Source: Ascaris suum (Eukaryota; Nematoda; Chromadorea; Rhabditida; Ascarididae). From it: a stretch of DNA of 64,000 nucleotides. A model generated the notes under the pieces. That model was not told the origin of the DNA and did not search any database. It saw nothing but the letters and a program-made list of their open reading frames with translations. The first letter of the stretch is position 1. Every line of letters begins with the position of its first letter. Shown here piece after piece: positions 1-13,750 of this stretch. The stretch covers positions 7,982,366-8,046,365 of the forward strand of contig CM024170.1 of the NCBI GenBank assembly GCA_013433145.1, written 5' to 3'. The translations under genes and the position numbers were made by a program.

Positions 1-900
1 ACTTTAGCTTTTCGTTCTAGATTGAGAACAGCTCTCTAATAAATCAACTAAACCAGTGAATTAACCGTTTTCATCAACTCCCATAACTTTATTGCACAAT
101 AGTCGAAAAGAAAACGGAACCGAGAGCTAGAGAGGTCGAGAACTTCGCGACTTTGTTGCTTCGCTTCAATATTCTTTCAAAATTATGCACATTTGCAGTG
201 TTCGGAAAGTGCGTGCATTTGCACTGTTGAACATTTTCACGATACAGTCTGCTGCAGTTCAATTTCTGTCGACACAAGAAAATAGCACTCGAAGTAGGTT
301 TTATTTGAAATATGTAAACAGTTAGGTGAAAAGTATTTAAAACTTCAGAAAATATGCAAGAAGATAAGAAATTTTGTGGATTCCACATAGAAATTCCCAC
401 TTGGCAATAAAACAAAAATTAGTCGCAATTGTACGTTCTGCAATAAAATACTTAGAAGAATTGAAGTAAAGTTACAATGAAGAAACTTATCTTTGATATT
501 AATTAGAATGAGTTAAGCCGATGCTCTCAAATACTCAACAGTTTCATCAACGAGAAATTAGTGGATGTTCGTAATTCGTAACTATATTATACCAGCTATT
601 TCTATAGGCAATCATAAACGACATGCGATTTTTCAAAAGGGATCGCATAAAATCTCTTTCAAAAGGTAATAAATTAAGACTCCTTATGAATAAAATGACG
701 TATAATATAAACTCTCATCACCCTAAAATACCGTTGAAAACTTAGTTACAGCTGCGTCTAGAAAAAAACATATAAGCGTTGATAATTTTAAAGACTTTGA
801 GAAATAAACGTCAATTGCCCGAAAGGAGTATTTATTGCCGCATTCTATAAAGGTTGTGTTGGAGCAAATAGTGGACCTGTGATCACCAACAATCGACACA

Positions 901-979
901 TATTTGAGGTTTGCCAATAGCTGCGATAGCATAATTGGATCACGATTATGCTATCTCACCTGTTGGCAAACCTCAAATA
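901..979. ncRNA. Near-perfect 35-bp hairpin, pre-miRNA-like candidate
   Basis: Bases 901-935 pair with 945-979 across a 9-nt loop (936-944). There are only two mismatches (921/959 and 924/956) and one G-T wobble (918/962). The outer block TATTTGAGGTTTGCCAA and the inner block GATAGCATAAT are perfectly paired. Arm length, loop size and spaced mismatches resemble a nematode pre-miRNA. A young foldback transposon is the main alternative. The strand is undetermined because both strands fold. Confidence 0.45.
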
Positions 980-3960
980 ACTACACCTTCATATAAATCC
1001 TAATCGCGTGTAAAAATTAACTAACAGTATCAAGCGATCAAAGGATGTAGGCATATTGCAGAAAAAGGATAATAAACGGATTGCGAAAAAATTAGGCTTA
1101 AAATATGACTGATTTACAACTTTCATCACAATGATTTTCCAGTTTTCATCGATGTTTAAGAAAGAAATTGAGTGCTATCGAAACTACTTACTATCCTTTA
1201 GCTCTCCAAAAATCTTCCCAGGTTTACATATATAAACGGAGCTAACGAAAACTTAAGCCGTTAGTATGCATAATAAATAATATTCCGCAACTTACAAAAG
1301 GCAACTTTGGAAACTGCCATGGTGTTATAAGTTGAAGACCATGGAAAACCATTGTTATCTCTAAGAAATCACATGTTGTTAAGGATGCAAACACAATAAA
1401 AATATCAACTCTGTTGTGATGACGAACTGTTTACGTCCTTACTAATATCGACCTCTGAACAGGTTCCCAAATCTAAAAGCTAACTATTTAAGTCATTCGC
1501 ATTTAACAGTTTCGAAAAATAGGCGCAAAATTTCGTAAGAATAGAACGTTATTTGTTCAGGTCACTAAGAATTCAATGAAAATAATATTTGTTGGTCACA
1601 TTTAATAAGCGATACCGATTCCATCATAAAAGGGAACCGCATTAATTCGCTGTTGCGTTCTGACAAAAATTAGAGGAGTTCCTATGGTGCAACGATTGCA
1701 GATCTCGCACTATCTGTGGCTGAATATGAATATTCCAAAGTTTCTTATCATATGTAGTGTACTTATACTAATGTGATATTAATGTGTTATTTGTGCTTAA
1801 TTATGACATAAGACCAAATCCCAAAATAGATAAATAAATCCACGTTAAAAATCAGAAAGTGCTTTATTCATTTCAAGGAAACATGGCCTATATGATGGAA
1901 GTATGCTTAAATATTATTGACGGTGGTATGAAAAGCAGTGAATATGATAAACTCTGCACTGCTTAATTTCTCACCTCTTTGAATCCCTCCTCAGTTTCCT
2001 TCAATTCTAGCTTCTTCGCCTTCATCCGCTTTCTTCATTTCGCTTTCTTTATGTTTTCAGTGCATTTTGTTATTTTATACAAATATTTCATTAATAATTC
2101 TGGGTTTTACACTTTGCTATTTTCGGTTGTGATGGTTTAAAGGATGGACAGCAATTATTCTGGATTTCGAAAGTAAATTTCAAATGATGTTCTTTTGCAA
2201 CAAGAGAAAATTGCTTAAGAAGAATTTCGTCACAACAATAGACGCGGAAATAACATAGTACGAGACAGATGAACTCTAATACAGAGGCTGAGTGGTAGCG
2301 AAAAGTTCAATGATGCAAGGGAAAAATTCAGTTGAACAGTTCTTTTGAAGAAATACAATCAAAAGTGTCATCGAGTCTGCGTTAGCAACTATTTTTGAGT
2401 TTATTCCTCTCGCTCGTTTAGGTGGTTATACTTCAGATATGCAAAAAAGCAAACATATGAAGTGTTAAACGGTTAACGGAATTCCTCTTCAATGAGACAT
2501 TCGCGGAGGGCGAAATTAAGCACCGTTTGAATTGTGTGAAAATAACTGCAAAAATTACAATGAAACAGATTTGATGAGCCGTTGTCTCTGTATATGACGG
2601 TTACAAGTTTCCAATCCTCAGAATGTTTAGCCTTTGAAATGATGTAGTTGAAAAAGAGCAGAGTTTTGACAAGATGTGATTCCCTGCTATAACGTTTATC
2701 AACCCCTGGTACTTTGTTTGATTGCATATGGGTGAAGGTCTTCATAAAATGTCGACGCTGAGCTCATCCAGCTCTAGTTTCTCAACCCTTTCCATGCACC
2801 CTCTTAACAATGAACTGCTGTCTCTCTGATCACATGTATCCATCATGTTTCTCTCCAGCTTGTCTTGTTCAAATATACGGCATCAAAGAGTTTCCTGATG
2901 TTCCTTCAACTCAGTGGAGAACATCGTTCAGCTGGAAAAGCAGTATCGACCTTCCTAACATCTTTGACAAGATGAGGAAATCGACGAAGACGTTTACGTG
3001 GACCCCTCTCCCCACGTAGGAAGAGATTGATCGTGGAAGACCTCCCATGAACGCGCAAGATTTTTTGGGAGCGGGCATCGCAACGACCGCGTAGTCTAAA
3101 ATCAGTGATCGTCTTTGATCGATGATCTTAACATGTGCCTTCTACTGCCATTGATGAAGAACGGTTTCATTTAGTGTTGTCAAAAATCACGACATACTAA
3201 GATGCTGCAATGACGCGAAAAACACTCGAATGAAGAGAGCAAAATCAGTCTCTTATTTGCTTTTCACCTGAATCATTCACTGATAACAAGGCGGAACAAA
3301 TAATAAAACGACTACAACAAACCGATACTTAAAAGTTGCGTAATAAATAACGGTAGAATTCGTTGTTTTTTGAAAAGGATTAGAAAAGCGCTGCGGTAAG
3401 CAGAGGACGGACATTTCAAAGTGAGCTGCAGCTTTTAAATAATGAGCCATCTTGCTTTTAACTGGTTCTGGTTAATATTCGCCTCTAACAGATTGGTGTA
3501 TGCTTTCAGAACTAATGCACCCTCGCAATGATGATACGACAATGCTTGGATTGTTTGAGGCCGGGCTACTACTCCATTTATTTGCATTCTCAGTGAGCGG
3601 TTTCGCTTCTATAGTGAATACAAGGAGAAGGAAGAGTCTGAACCCTGTCGGCTACTCTAAGTGCTTAAATTCGGAGGACTCAGCAGCTCAGCCAAAGTGT
3701 AACCATTTCAGGCACTACGAAACCATAGGGGATGGCGAAATTAGACCACTGAGTTGAAAGTGGGACGGGGAGAGAAGGTAAGGTAGTGGAGGATTGAAAG
3801 GAAGTGATGCCAAGTGACTGGCATGCAGCCCGTTCTCAGTTTTGTGCTTGAAGAATAGTCATGCATTTGTCCAGCCTTTTATTTGTTTTTCATGAACGTT
3901 TTCATGCGCGGAACCGACTTTAAGCTTATTCATACAGTGATCACAGCCATTGTTTGGTGA

Positions 3961-4065
3961 CTAGTGAAGATGTGTCCAGATGGGGATCTGAATCCCCGAC
4001 CTTCATCTATGCGAACAATCCTCTAACCTATCGAGCCAGTGCGGTTGCTTTCCTTCGTCATTACT
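3961..4065 (-). repeat. tRNA-derived element (A and B boxes), pseudo-tRNA or SINE head
   Basis: The minus strand has an A-box-like TGGCTCGATAGG followed about 40 nt later by a T-arm-like GGGGATTCAGATCCCC, which forms a 5-bp stem. The bases that should form the acceptor stem do not pair, so it is not a functional tRNA. Sequence after the T arm (down to about 3,500) is less AT-rich than its surroundings and could be the SINE body. Confidence 0.5.
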
Positions 4066-4538
4066 TCTCAGTTATTGCCGTTAATAAACAAATGCCAATG
4101 CTAATAGTGCACCAAACGTGCAAAGCATAATAGACTTGTTAAATGCGCGTTGCCCACTACAAGAACACAACTATTATCACACTTAGGACTAGGTGGCATA
4201 ATATACGTGATTTACTCTTTACGATGAAGGAAACTTTGGCGTAGTTTCGATTTAAATCAGGTCGGAAATAGTGTTCGTGCTATTATATGGCGTTTCAGCC
4301 ACATTTCTACGTGTGTGAACGTTGCAGTCATATCGTTCTTTTTCTTAAATCATATTCCCAAGCAAACCTGGGTATAAAATTTGATAGACATGATTCGAGC
4401 ATAGAACAAAATTTGCATATTCAAATTCAGCTCCAACATTCAACCGTTTCATGTGCTGTATTACTTCCAGTTGTGTAGACAGTACTGAAGAATTTCCTTA
4501 TCACAGTCTGGCTCATCTCACCAGGTGCATCTTGTTGA

Positions 4539-4608
4539 AGTGATATCATTTATCGATAACGTTAGAGCAACTGTCCTGTTACTGTGATTTCACAGTTGTG
4601 ATATCACT
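4539..4608. repeat. Nested short inverted repeats
   Basis: AGTGATATCA (4,539-4,548) is the exact reverse complement of TGATATCACT (4,599-4,608). Inside them, ACTGTG-ATTT-CACAGT makes a perfect 6-bp hairpin (4,581-4,596). Confidence 0.6.
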
Positions 4609-6239
4609 ATTTACAAGTCATTGGAAGACAATGAGTCTTTTGTATGCTTCCTTTCTACTCGAAACACTACTTGACTGGAGATCGTGTTGCAATTTCTCCG
4701 CGCTCGTACCTCTGGGCTCATTCATTTAATGCACTTCGAGCTGTCCTTGCACAGGGAAACACAATGAATTCTATCTGTGCGCATGCGTCAGCCTCTCTTC
4801 AAATGTCGATGTTTGTGGTACAATATTCTTCAACCTGTGTGATACTTCCAGTTCAGGGGCCACTGAAGCCCCAAAACTTGAATACGGAATTTCACATGAA
4901 AGTTGTGAATTCTGTGGGCGTAATCTATATCAAGGTTTGAAATTGATTCATCAACTTCGAAAGTTGTAGGCTCTCATGTGCTATTTGCATATGTGAGGGA
5001 ATCTCAAAAATGCATCAGACGTCGCAAAGCAAAAAAAAATTTGCCCATTCTAAAAGATTACACTGAACAAACAGTTTAGTAAGAATGCACATGTTTGCAT
5101 TGTTGCACGTATTTTATGGGGATTTTTGGCCAGTGAGTCGCAAAAGCGTCTATTGTACAGTCCGTTGTGGCAGAGGCTTTCCACTTGTCTTTTCATTGAT
5201 GAAGCCTTGGTGTCTATTCAAGAGGATGCTGAATGTCCACTAAGTGTCCCTTAAATTCTTGCCTATCGAGTAGATTTTTTCTCACCACTGCGATGCTCTA
5301 TCCACATAATTTATTATATTGATGCGACCGACCCCACCTTATCTCAAGGCCAATTAACATATGCGGTATTAAAGTTCTAAGAAAATGTCTAATCAGTTTA
5401 CAACTATGCCAGCATAAGGAAGAAAGATATTCCTATCAGCAACCACAGGTTCGGAATTTTTGTTCGCTCACCATAAATACAAATAGCATCCTTGCATCAT
5501 ATAGAGGCAGAGGAAGAACGGGGAAGAGAAAATTTTTCACACGAATATCGCATATAACCTCCCCTACCCCCTGCGCCACCCTCCTCCCGTACAATCGAAA
5601 CATGCGATCAAAAGCCGATAGCAAAATTTGTCGGAAGTCGATGAAAGGAAAGCAATCGTGAACAGCCAGCTAGCTATATTTGCTATCTAGTTTTGGGCAG
5701 GAAATAACGGAAAGCTATTGAAGTGCGAAAGTGAAATGAGGACGTTTTGCAAAAATCATATTCGACACAAAAAGCGACCCTCAACAGTGTTGCAGAATCG
5801 AGCACAATCCTCGTGTTTTCATCTGCACCAGCGTAAATGCATTAAAAATGGCCAACTAGCAGCTCACAATTTCCGCACATTCAGTCACCTCTCCACTCAA
5901 GCGTTCATTAACCACACTAACAAATACCTCCGAGGGGAATATAATTGCTATTGCAAGCTTCATGACGAAGTGCACTCCCATGTTTTACACCGCCTCCAAA
6001 TCCGCTTTACCGACAATTCATCAAACGATCTTTTCATCAGCATATATTTTCGTATCATTGAAAAAAGCGCTGCAGCTGTACCCATCCTCTCATCAACGCA
6101 TCTAATTTTATCCACTTGTCGGGTCGGGGCTAATGTGCTCATTGGCTATCTTGTCTATGGATCACATCAGCGTTTTACCTTCGTTGCAACCTTACTTCTA
6201 GATTATACTGATCGTCGGCTAAAATAATTATTCCCATTT

Positions 6240-7400
6240 GTGGGTTATAATACCTGTACTGTATACCTCTTCGCTTCATCTTCCTTCCGGAATGTCTTGT
6301 ATGTTATTATGGCTATCCAACTCCTGAGTCACCCTACTCGCGGTTTACTCTATTTCTCGGTCATCTTGCATGCAGGTTAACGCAGTGCAGATTGCCCTTC
6401 TTGCGGGATATCTCAGTTATAAGTTGTGCTATTTTCTATCCTACCTCCTCTTTACCTTCCTTCCTGCTTATCTGCTCAGCTCTGCCTCCTGTCACTAGTG
6501 TGTTGTCATGCTTGCGGTATTCCACTTGTGAATTATCTTACCTTTGCGCTGTCTTAATCGTGGACTACCTACATGAGAGATACCCTGCTCCAGAGTTGTG
6601 GTACTTTCCAGTTATTCTAAGTTATTATACTGCTTCCGGGCCGTTGTACCTATCTTAGTTGAGCACTACCTTAGCGTAACACTGCTTGTGATCATCCTAT
6701 TTACGGGCAACTGTATTTGCGGTTGTCCTATTCAAGAATCATCCTACTTGTGAATTATCTCACTTATGGCCTGTCCTACTTCTAGACCATCTCGCTCGCG
6801 GTTTATGCTTCTAGTTTCATGCACTTTTTGCACCTCATCCTGCTCATGAATTTCGACTCGCAAGTAGGTTCTCCAATTTGCGATTCGTTTTGTTTCTAGG
6901 TTGTACTGCTTCGGAGCCATGCTAGATGCGTCCTATCTTATCTCACTCGTGGGCCATCACAGTCATAGGTTATCTCGATTGCGAGTTTCGCTTCTGCAGC
7001 CTATCTTATTTCTCGGTTATCTCAGTTGTGCATTGCTAATTTTACGGATTAAAGTTCTCACTCGTAGATTCTTCTATCTGGAGGCATCCTACTTGCGAGT
7101 TACCCCACTTTTGAATGTTACTACCTGCGAGTTATCATTTCTCGCTTGTAAATAGTCTTATAATAAGTGTAGGTTACCTCTCTTGTGGCTTACGTTGCTT
7201 AAGGAATGTCCTAAACTACTCGCCACTTATTCCAATTGTTTGCCATCCCACTCGGTATGTTGTTCCACCTTTGGTTGACTCACACATGGATTATCCTACA
7301 TGCGGATGATACTGCTGATATTGCTTCTGATTCATATCTCTAGTATGTCCTAATGAATACAGATTTCTGATTTATGGGTCATCCTCCCATTCGTGATTAC
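6240..7400. repeat. Degenerate minisatellite, 16-bp unit
   Basis: Pyrimidine-purine blocks recur at 16-bp spacing over about 1.1 kb. Four clean consecutive units are CCTACTTGTGAATTAT (6,743-6,758), CTCACTTATGGCCTGT, CCTACTTCTAGACCAT and CTCGCTCGCGGTTTAT (to 6,806). CCTACTT and CTCACTT starts tend to alternate, hinting at a 32-bp higher-order unit. ORFs in it are by-products of the repeat. The borders are approximate. Confidence 0.75.
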
Positions 7401-10400
7401 CGTTGATCACATTCACACGTAAGTTGTTTATAAACACAAAGAGCAGTTCATATGTACCCGATGGCAAGACAACTGTCTAGTGCGCATAGGCTTCTCACAT
7501 AATTTGCAGTTTTGCTGAGAAAAAGCGGATCATGCAATTCAGCGTCCATGCATATGCTTTGCGCACCTGTTTATTTGTTTGTCTTCTAGTTTCACCTAAG
7601 GGAAAATTGAAATTATAGCTTCGAAGTTGGTTGTTTCACACCCTTCCAACGTATTTCACGCAAATAGGCGTTCGAAACTTGCCGAAAAAATTTGCCCATT
7701 CTTGCTGCGATCTGGTGAAAAAACAAAGCTCTTTTTTGTGGGACATTTATGTAGATGCTCGGACCAGTTCAAAAATGTGAAGGCGTCCATAAATGTCAGC
7801 TTCTCTGTCACAATTCACCTTTTTAATGATTATAGCTATTTTTATCACCTCTTCGTTCCACTTGCGGACTGTTCGGAAAGCAAAGTCAGTAGAGTCCATG
7901 AGTTGCACAGCTGAAATTCACGCTCGGCTCAATTCATTAGGCGATAAATCGTTAGAGGTGATAATTGATAATTAATTCTCATTCTATGTTGGAAACTAAT
8001 CATTAATTGTTGTTAGCGTTATTTCAAAGCAATGACGCTATCCAACGTTTAATCGAATGTTTATCCGCATAATTTCAAATCAAATCAGAAATTAATCTCT
8101 CCTCTCACAAATATATCGTTAATGTCCATCTGATTTGGGGTAATACTTCCTACTTTGTCTTCGTATTTCAGCAACAGTTATATATTGTCAGTTTTTAGAT
8201 ATGTGCATCCTCCTAATTCGACGTTGCATTGGTTAACGTCAATTCATTGAGTGACGCTAAACAAGTGTTCTCTACGAAATAATTAAAATGAGTTGCTTAG
8301 ACGAAGAGAGCGGAAATATTGTCCACCCACGACTTCTCATTTCTTAACTTTTTTGATCACATTGAGCTATTACAATCGCTTTCATAAGCCATTATGTGTT
8401 GCTGTGCTCGTGTAAGCCTTAGTGTGTGAATGCGCAGTGGAAGTGATGAGCACATAACCTTAACAATTAAATGAAGCTAAGACGAGCTGACATCATCTCA
8501 TCGCAGGTAAAAGTATTTCCATTGTGATTGTTTCTGTTATGCACTCATCACATCTGCTGCATTGTATGCACATCACAACTTATGGGATCTAAGCGAGCAA
8601 TAATGTCTATTGAATCGTTTGTGATATCAGAGCGTATGCCCAGATAGCGGAAAATCGACGTTTCGGATTCCGTTTGAAAAAAATTGCGAATTCTTTTTCG
8701 AGTCATTTAAAAAGGGTAACTTTTATAAGAACTTATTAATCAATTGTGAACGGATTTATCTTCTCTCAAGTTTTTGCAATAAATATTATAATGAAGACTA
8801 TTTCTTAAGAAATTCCAATTCACTGCTTAAGCAATGAATGGGTCATTTCTTGGCATCATTGCCTAGAGCTTTAGAAATTCATTCAATGAAAAAACTTGAA
8901 GCAAGCTGCTGGAATGTAATTTCTTTTTTCCATCTTTTCTTCTTTTTTCTCCATGATCAGCGGTATCAGACTAACCGACTACCGGAAACTGTGTTGAACA
9001 TTGTTTGCGTTGCTACATTTTTTTGGCGAACTGAAACCGATCCTCATGTCACGTGCACCTTTGAAGTGAGTTTTGGCTGAATGGGCATCAATATGCGTCG
9101 ATAAATTTTTTCTTCAGTACCGAACACCTTAATAAAGGTTGCTTCTGTTGATTAACGAAAACCTGCCTTCATAGCCTCATATGCATATGTAGTTTTAAAC
9201 GATTTTTACAGGTTGCAAATCCACCAATTCGATAAGCGTAATCATCATATTGCAAAATCCCATATATTTTGCAAATCTCATTAATGAATGTAACAATAAA
9301 ATCATCTCACAAAAGTAAAATAACAGCTGAGTTCGGAGCCAATGATTTTAATTTTTCAGTTTCAAAGTTTAATTTTGCTTGGAAGGTCAGTAGCGTTTGC
9401 CGCTGCAGTTAGTTCATTATTGAGGGGCTTTTATATTTCAGCCGGAAGAGGTTTCCGAGAAAAGAGATCGTTAACAAGTTTACTCCGAAAAGAGGCATTT
9501 CTCTCCAGCAGGATGTTTGTAGGATTACATTCAATATACTTATGATTGAACTATTTAGCAGGAAGTTTATAGCGGTGTTTACTGCTGTAACAAATATATC
9601 TGAGGCATAATATGAAACGCCCACTAAAACTGCGGAGAATCATTCGTCAATAGAAATATGCGTTTGTGAGCTTTTTACGGTTTTTTTGGGCAGTGCACTT
9701 GTTTGTTTTCTACTCCCGGCGCGTCTATTCAAGCTCGTAGATTTTAAATGCATTCTCTTAAGCATAGGAAGTGGCAATATGCCAAACAAATTTTAGCACT
9801 AATTAAATGTTCCTGTTTAGCATTTGGAAAGTTCGGCATTTGGCAATGAGACGAACTGGCCAAGATAAATTGACGTTTTGTGTCACTCGGATGCATATTG
9901 ATGCTTTTAGAGTGTGCGACAATAAAATAGCCGCATTATCGAAGCTGCATTCAAACAATCACTTTGGCTAAAGTTGCAGCTTACAGCTTCTGAAAGTTTT
10001 CTAAGTGAGCGTTATCAGAGGAGAGGGGGCTCTAGAGACGGAATGCTTATAAGTGCAGCGTAGAGTATTTTTTGATTTGTAAAGTTTTTTCATAAACTTT
10101 TCCATGCGTTTGCAAAATTATTTAACCTATCCGAGAAATATTTTCAATTTCCTGCCTTTTTGCAGAATTTTATGCAGTAATTGACGAATAAAGCACATCA
10201 GCTTATCTATTTTCAATGATCTATTATGGCAGTAAAACGTAAATTATGCATCTTGTTGGCACTAGAAATGGCAATAAGATCATACATGTCAACTCATATT
10301 GACAATTTATATGGCATTCATTGCTTCGTAGGACCGTGATGTTTGCGCTTAACATCCCGTTAATGATAGCTAAATTAGCCAGCATTCAGCATTCCTTTAT

Positions 10401-13400
10401 CCCTTTGCGTAGGAAGTATGAACAACAGTAAGGCCCTTGTACCATAGTAGCAGATGAGCAGCGACGTAATGCGTTCACTACAATTACAGATCACTTCATA
10501 TGTTGGTGAAGGGCATAATTAAGTAAGCTCGGAGTATTTTTAACTTTTGCTGAGACTATTCAAGCTCACAGATTTATTAACGTTCATATAGAAGCGGTTG
10601 CCTTTCGCTCAACCAACTTTAGCGTAGATGATTGATCTCAATATCCGCTTTCAAAACGTTCATAGATTTAAGGCTCTTACGCAAACTTGCGTTCGCTAGG
10701 CACATTACGCTGATGCTTTGTCTGTGCGCAAACAAGTATGTGTGCGTATGTCTCGGTAGTTTTCACTCATAAGTCACTAAAACCTCTTGTTAGGAAAGTT
10801 GGTGAAGAGGATGACTGCGACTGCATTTCGTGCTACAGCACAGGACAGTTATTGCATTTGCATGTTTTATGTTGGCACGACATGTGCTTTTGTATTCCGT
10901 GTTAAATTTTAACTGATCCGACCGCTCGCATAAATGTTGCTTAAAAGATTCATTTAAAGCATGCATAGAATGTCATCGCGTAGTGAACATCATTCTTCCA
11001 GTCGGCTGGTGCAAAATGAATACGGAAGGGTATAAGACGTACGCAAATCTTACGTAAATTTAAGCCTTTACAGTTTCTTCCATCTTATGGTATATATCAT
11101 AAGCATTTTTCCAGAAAATAACCCTCTCCTTAATAAGCCAGCTGGCCCTTAAAATCAGAGCAATTTCAAATTGCTTCTATGCAAAATCGTTCCTTTAGAA
11201 TCCTGGGAAATTGACTATCAGCAGTAATCCCATCCGGGATAACTAAGCGTCAAAATGAGAATGTCTCTAAGGAAATATGCTGCGTGATTTGTAAATGTAT
11301 GCGCTTCTGTGATTTGGCGGGCAAAAATTTGATTTCTAAAGAGTCTAAAAATTAATGAAGGACTGAAAAGTTACAGGATAGGGGAAGGAAGATGGCCGAG
11401 ACTATGACCGTCGTATCATACAAAGCGCTTCCCAAATGCAACGCACTTTATAGTGTATCCATCAACGTGACTACACAAAAAGGTAATCAGTGACCTTTCC
11501 AATCATCGAGTATTACCTCTCCTCCAGTTTGCATTATTTTACAAGTTTGTCACCACCACTCCGTTCTTAACGAAAACGCTCAATAAAATTGCAAACTCAA
11601 TCAGCTATCGCCAGAGAATGTTGTCATGATCACACTCAAATGAAACTTATCGCTGTCGCTCCCCGTTTTCGACAGCGTTGCTACTCACCATTTTAGACTG
11701 CAATCTGCAATCACTAAATGACAAGCTGCCAAAGACCATTTAATTGAATTTGATAGGTAAATTGCTAAGATTTATATTATTTCAACAACCTCTTGATTGA
11801 AACGTGACGATTAGCTACTCTGACATCGAATACTCTGCATCACTTCTACAAATCTCGCAGAACTGATCTAAGCCTATGAAGCAGGTTGTTTTCCCGAATC
11901 GACCAGCTGGCTAAGATTTCCAGCACAATTTCATTGCTAGGGATTCTATCTTTTCCGCGATAAATCACATGTGGATTAAAAATGGTGCAAACACAACGAG
12001 TGCTTGGAGCCTATTGAAGAATTTATGTTCACAAGAAAGGATATATGTTAAAATATGAGGTATTCTGCTCTATTCGATAATATTTCTACTTGCACCAAGT
12101 TGTTACTGACAGTATTCTCATGAGAGTAGAACGCCATTACATTGCATTAATTATCTCAATGTGGTATCCATTGTTAAAAGTTGAGTTACTAAATAGGCAT
12201 TACTCGTGGCTTCCAAAGTAACTTTCTTGGCACGGCAGTTCTGATTGTCAGTTCATTTTACCGAGAAAAAAAATGTTCTCCTCAGTTTTCCTCAGTTAAG
12301 CTAAGGAAGGAGGCAGTCTAGAGAGCGTGACGAGTTCTTTCTATACGTTATAGATTTTCATCTTTCGACGAACAACTTTTGATACTCCTCAGTTCGTATA
12401 TTTTAATCAAGTGCTCACTTCTGTGCCTCTTATAAATGAAATTTTCCTTTTTGTTGGATGAGACAATACTTCTTTTAATGTTTCTAAGTTTATACATAGC
12501 GTCCGATGCATTTTTACCAATATTGTTTTATTTGTTTTAAAAATCGAACCAACTTTCCCCTCTTATCGTAATGAATGAACGAGTAATTATATACAGCAAG
12601 GAATAGTTCAGTTCAAAGAGCAATCGATTTCATTTATTTGCATCTATCGTTGGTTTTATTATTAAATAGCATTACGGCTTCAGCTGAATACAACAACACC
12701 TCAAGAATCACGTTCCGCTTAGCAAAACTCATTATTTGGATGTGTATAGTCTCGGTGCTTGTAACGACAGCCGATGCACGAGTATATGTTCTCCGCTCTA
12801 AAAATTCCTCTAATCGACCTTGCAAGGTGATTATTTACTCGTTGAATACTTTTCAGAAACACTCCTTAACGATGCAGGTAATAAGAGGTAATTACTTTAC
12901 TCGATGGTATTTTCGAATATGACTAATTGCTAAAAATTTCTAAATAATTCGAAGAAATGAGAACGGAAATGACGCAGTAGAAATTAAATTGCACTGTTAG
13001 TCTATTTTTCACTCTTATTTTCTTGGTTAATTTACTATATTTATACCTAATTCCTAAATAAGATATCGAGACGAATGTTTAACTTCCTTCAAGAACCACA
13101 CAGTACAAATCCCAGGAGCTGTTTAGTCCGTTTCGATCAAATGTTTCGATTAAAGGTCATCTGAAATGAGCATCTTGCGCGTAATGCAACGTCGTTCAAG
13201 CCTGTGATGCTCTCTCTTCCCTCTTTCTCCTCCTCCCTCTCTCTGTGCTCGAACAGCTTTTCTTAACTCTATGTAGACTTCTTGCAATTCCTGATTTATA
13301 ATATATTTCATTATTTCAATTAACCAACTGATTGCAGTTTACTCTATCGAACATAATCAAAGAAAGCGATAAATAAATAAATAAGAACGATATATGCAAT

Positions 13401-13750
13401 CAGGAAAATTGTCACAAAAGTAGCAGATCGAAGACAGCCCTCTTTGCTATCAACCTTCCACATATACAAAACTTTGTGGTTTGCGCAGGTGCTTTCTGCT
13501 TGCATAGAGAACGAATAAGTGTAGAAATGTGTCGCAGTAGTTATGACATAATATAGACGTGCATACAAACGCTATGATGGATGCTACAAAAATGCGCATT
13601 GAGAGTTTGAGAACACAGAAATGCATGGAAGGTGGTAAGAAAAAATAACAATATAAACTCATAGTGCAAGCCCTTAAAGAAAATAAAGAGCAAAACGTCT
13701 CTAAGAACAGTCAATTCTTTTCGTTTTTCCCTTTTGCCAGCAAAAATCAG

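Larger units (their letters stand above)
1..13750. other. Gene-free AT-rich stretch apart from the listed repeats
   Basis: Open frames are short, lack recognisable motifs and have no phase-compatible splice partners that I could find. The longest, 5,718-6,227 on the plus strand (169 codons), has no domain or compositional sign of coding. Besides the hairpin, tRNA-like element and minisatellite I see nothing else. Confidence 0.6.

Noticed and set aside
5718..6227. 169-codon open frame on the plus strand
   Set aside because: No motif, no splice partners, ordinary composition; a chance frame is plausible next to the minisatellite.
6392..7309. Leu/Ser/Tyr-rich frames resembling membrane proteins
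   Set aside because: They are produced by the 16-bp minisatellite, whose period shifts frame each unit.
6240..7400. CRISPR-like array
   Set aside because: No conserved repeat with unique spacers; the units are contiguous, degenerate 16-mers in a eukaryotic context.
12740..12826. Signal-peptide-like frame MCIVSVLVTTADA
   Set aside because: Isolated hydrophobic stretch with a weak GTGATT donor and no downstream exon found.
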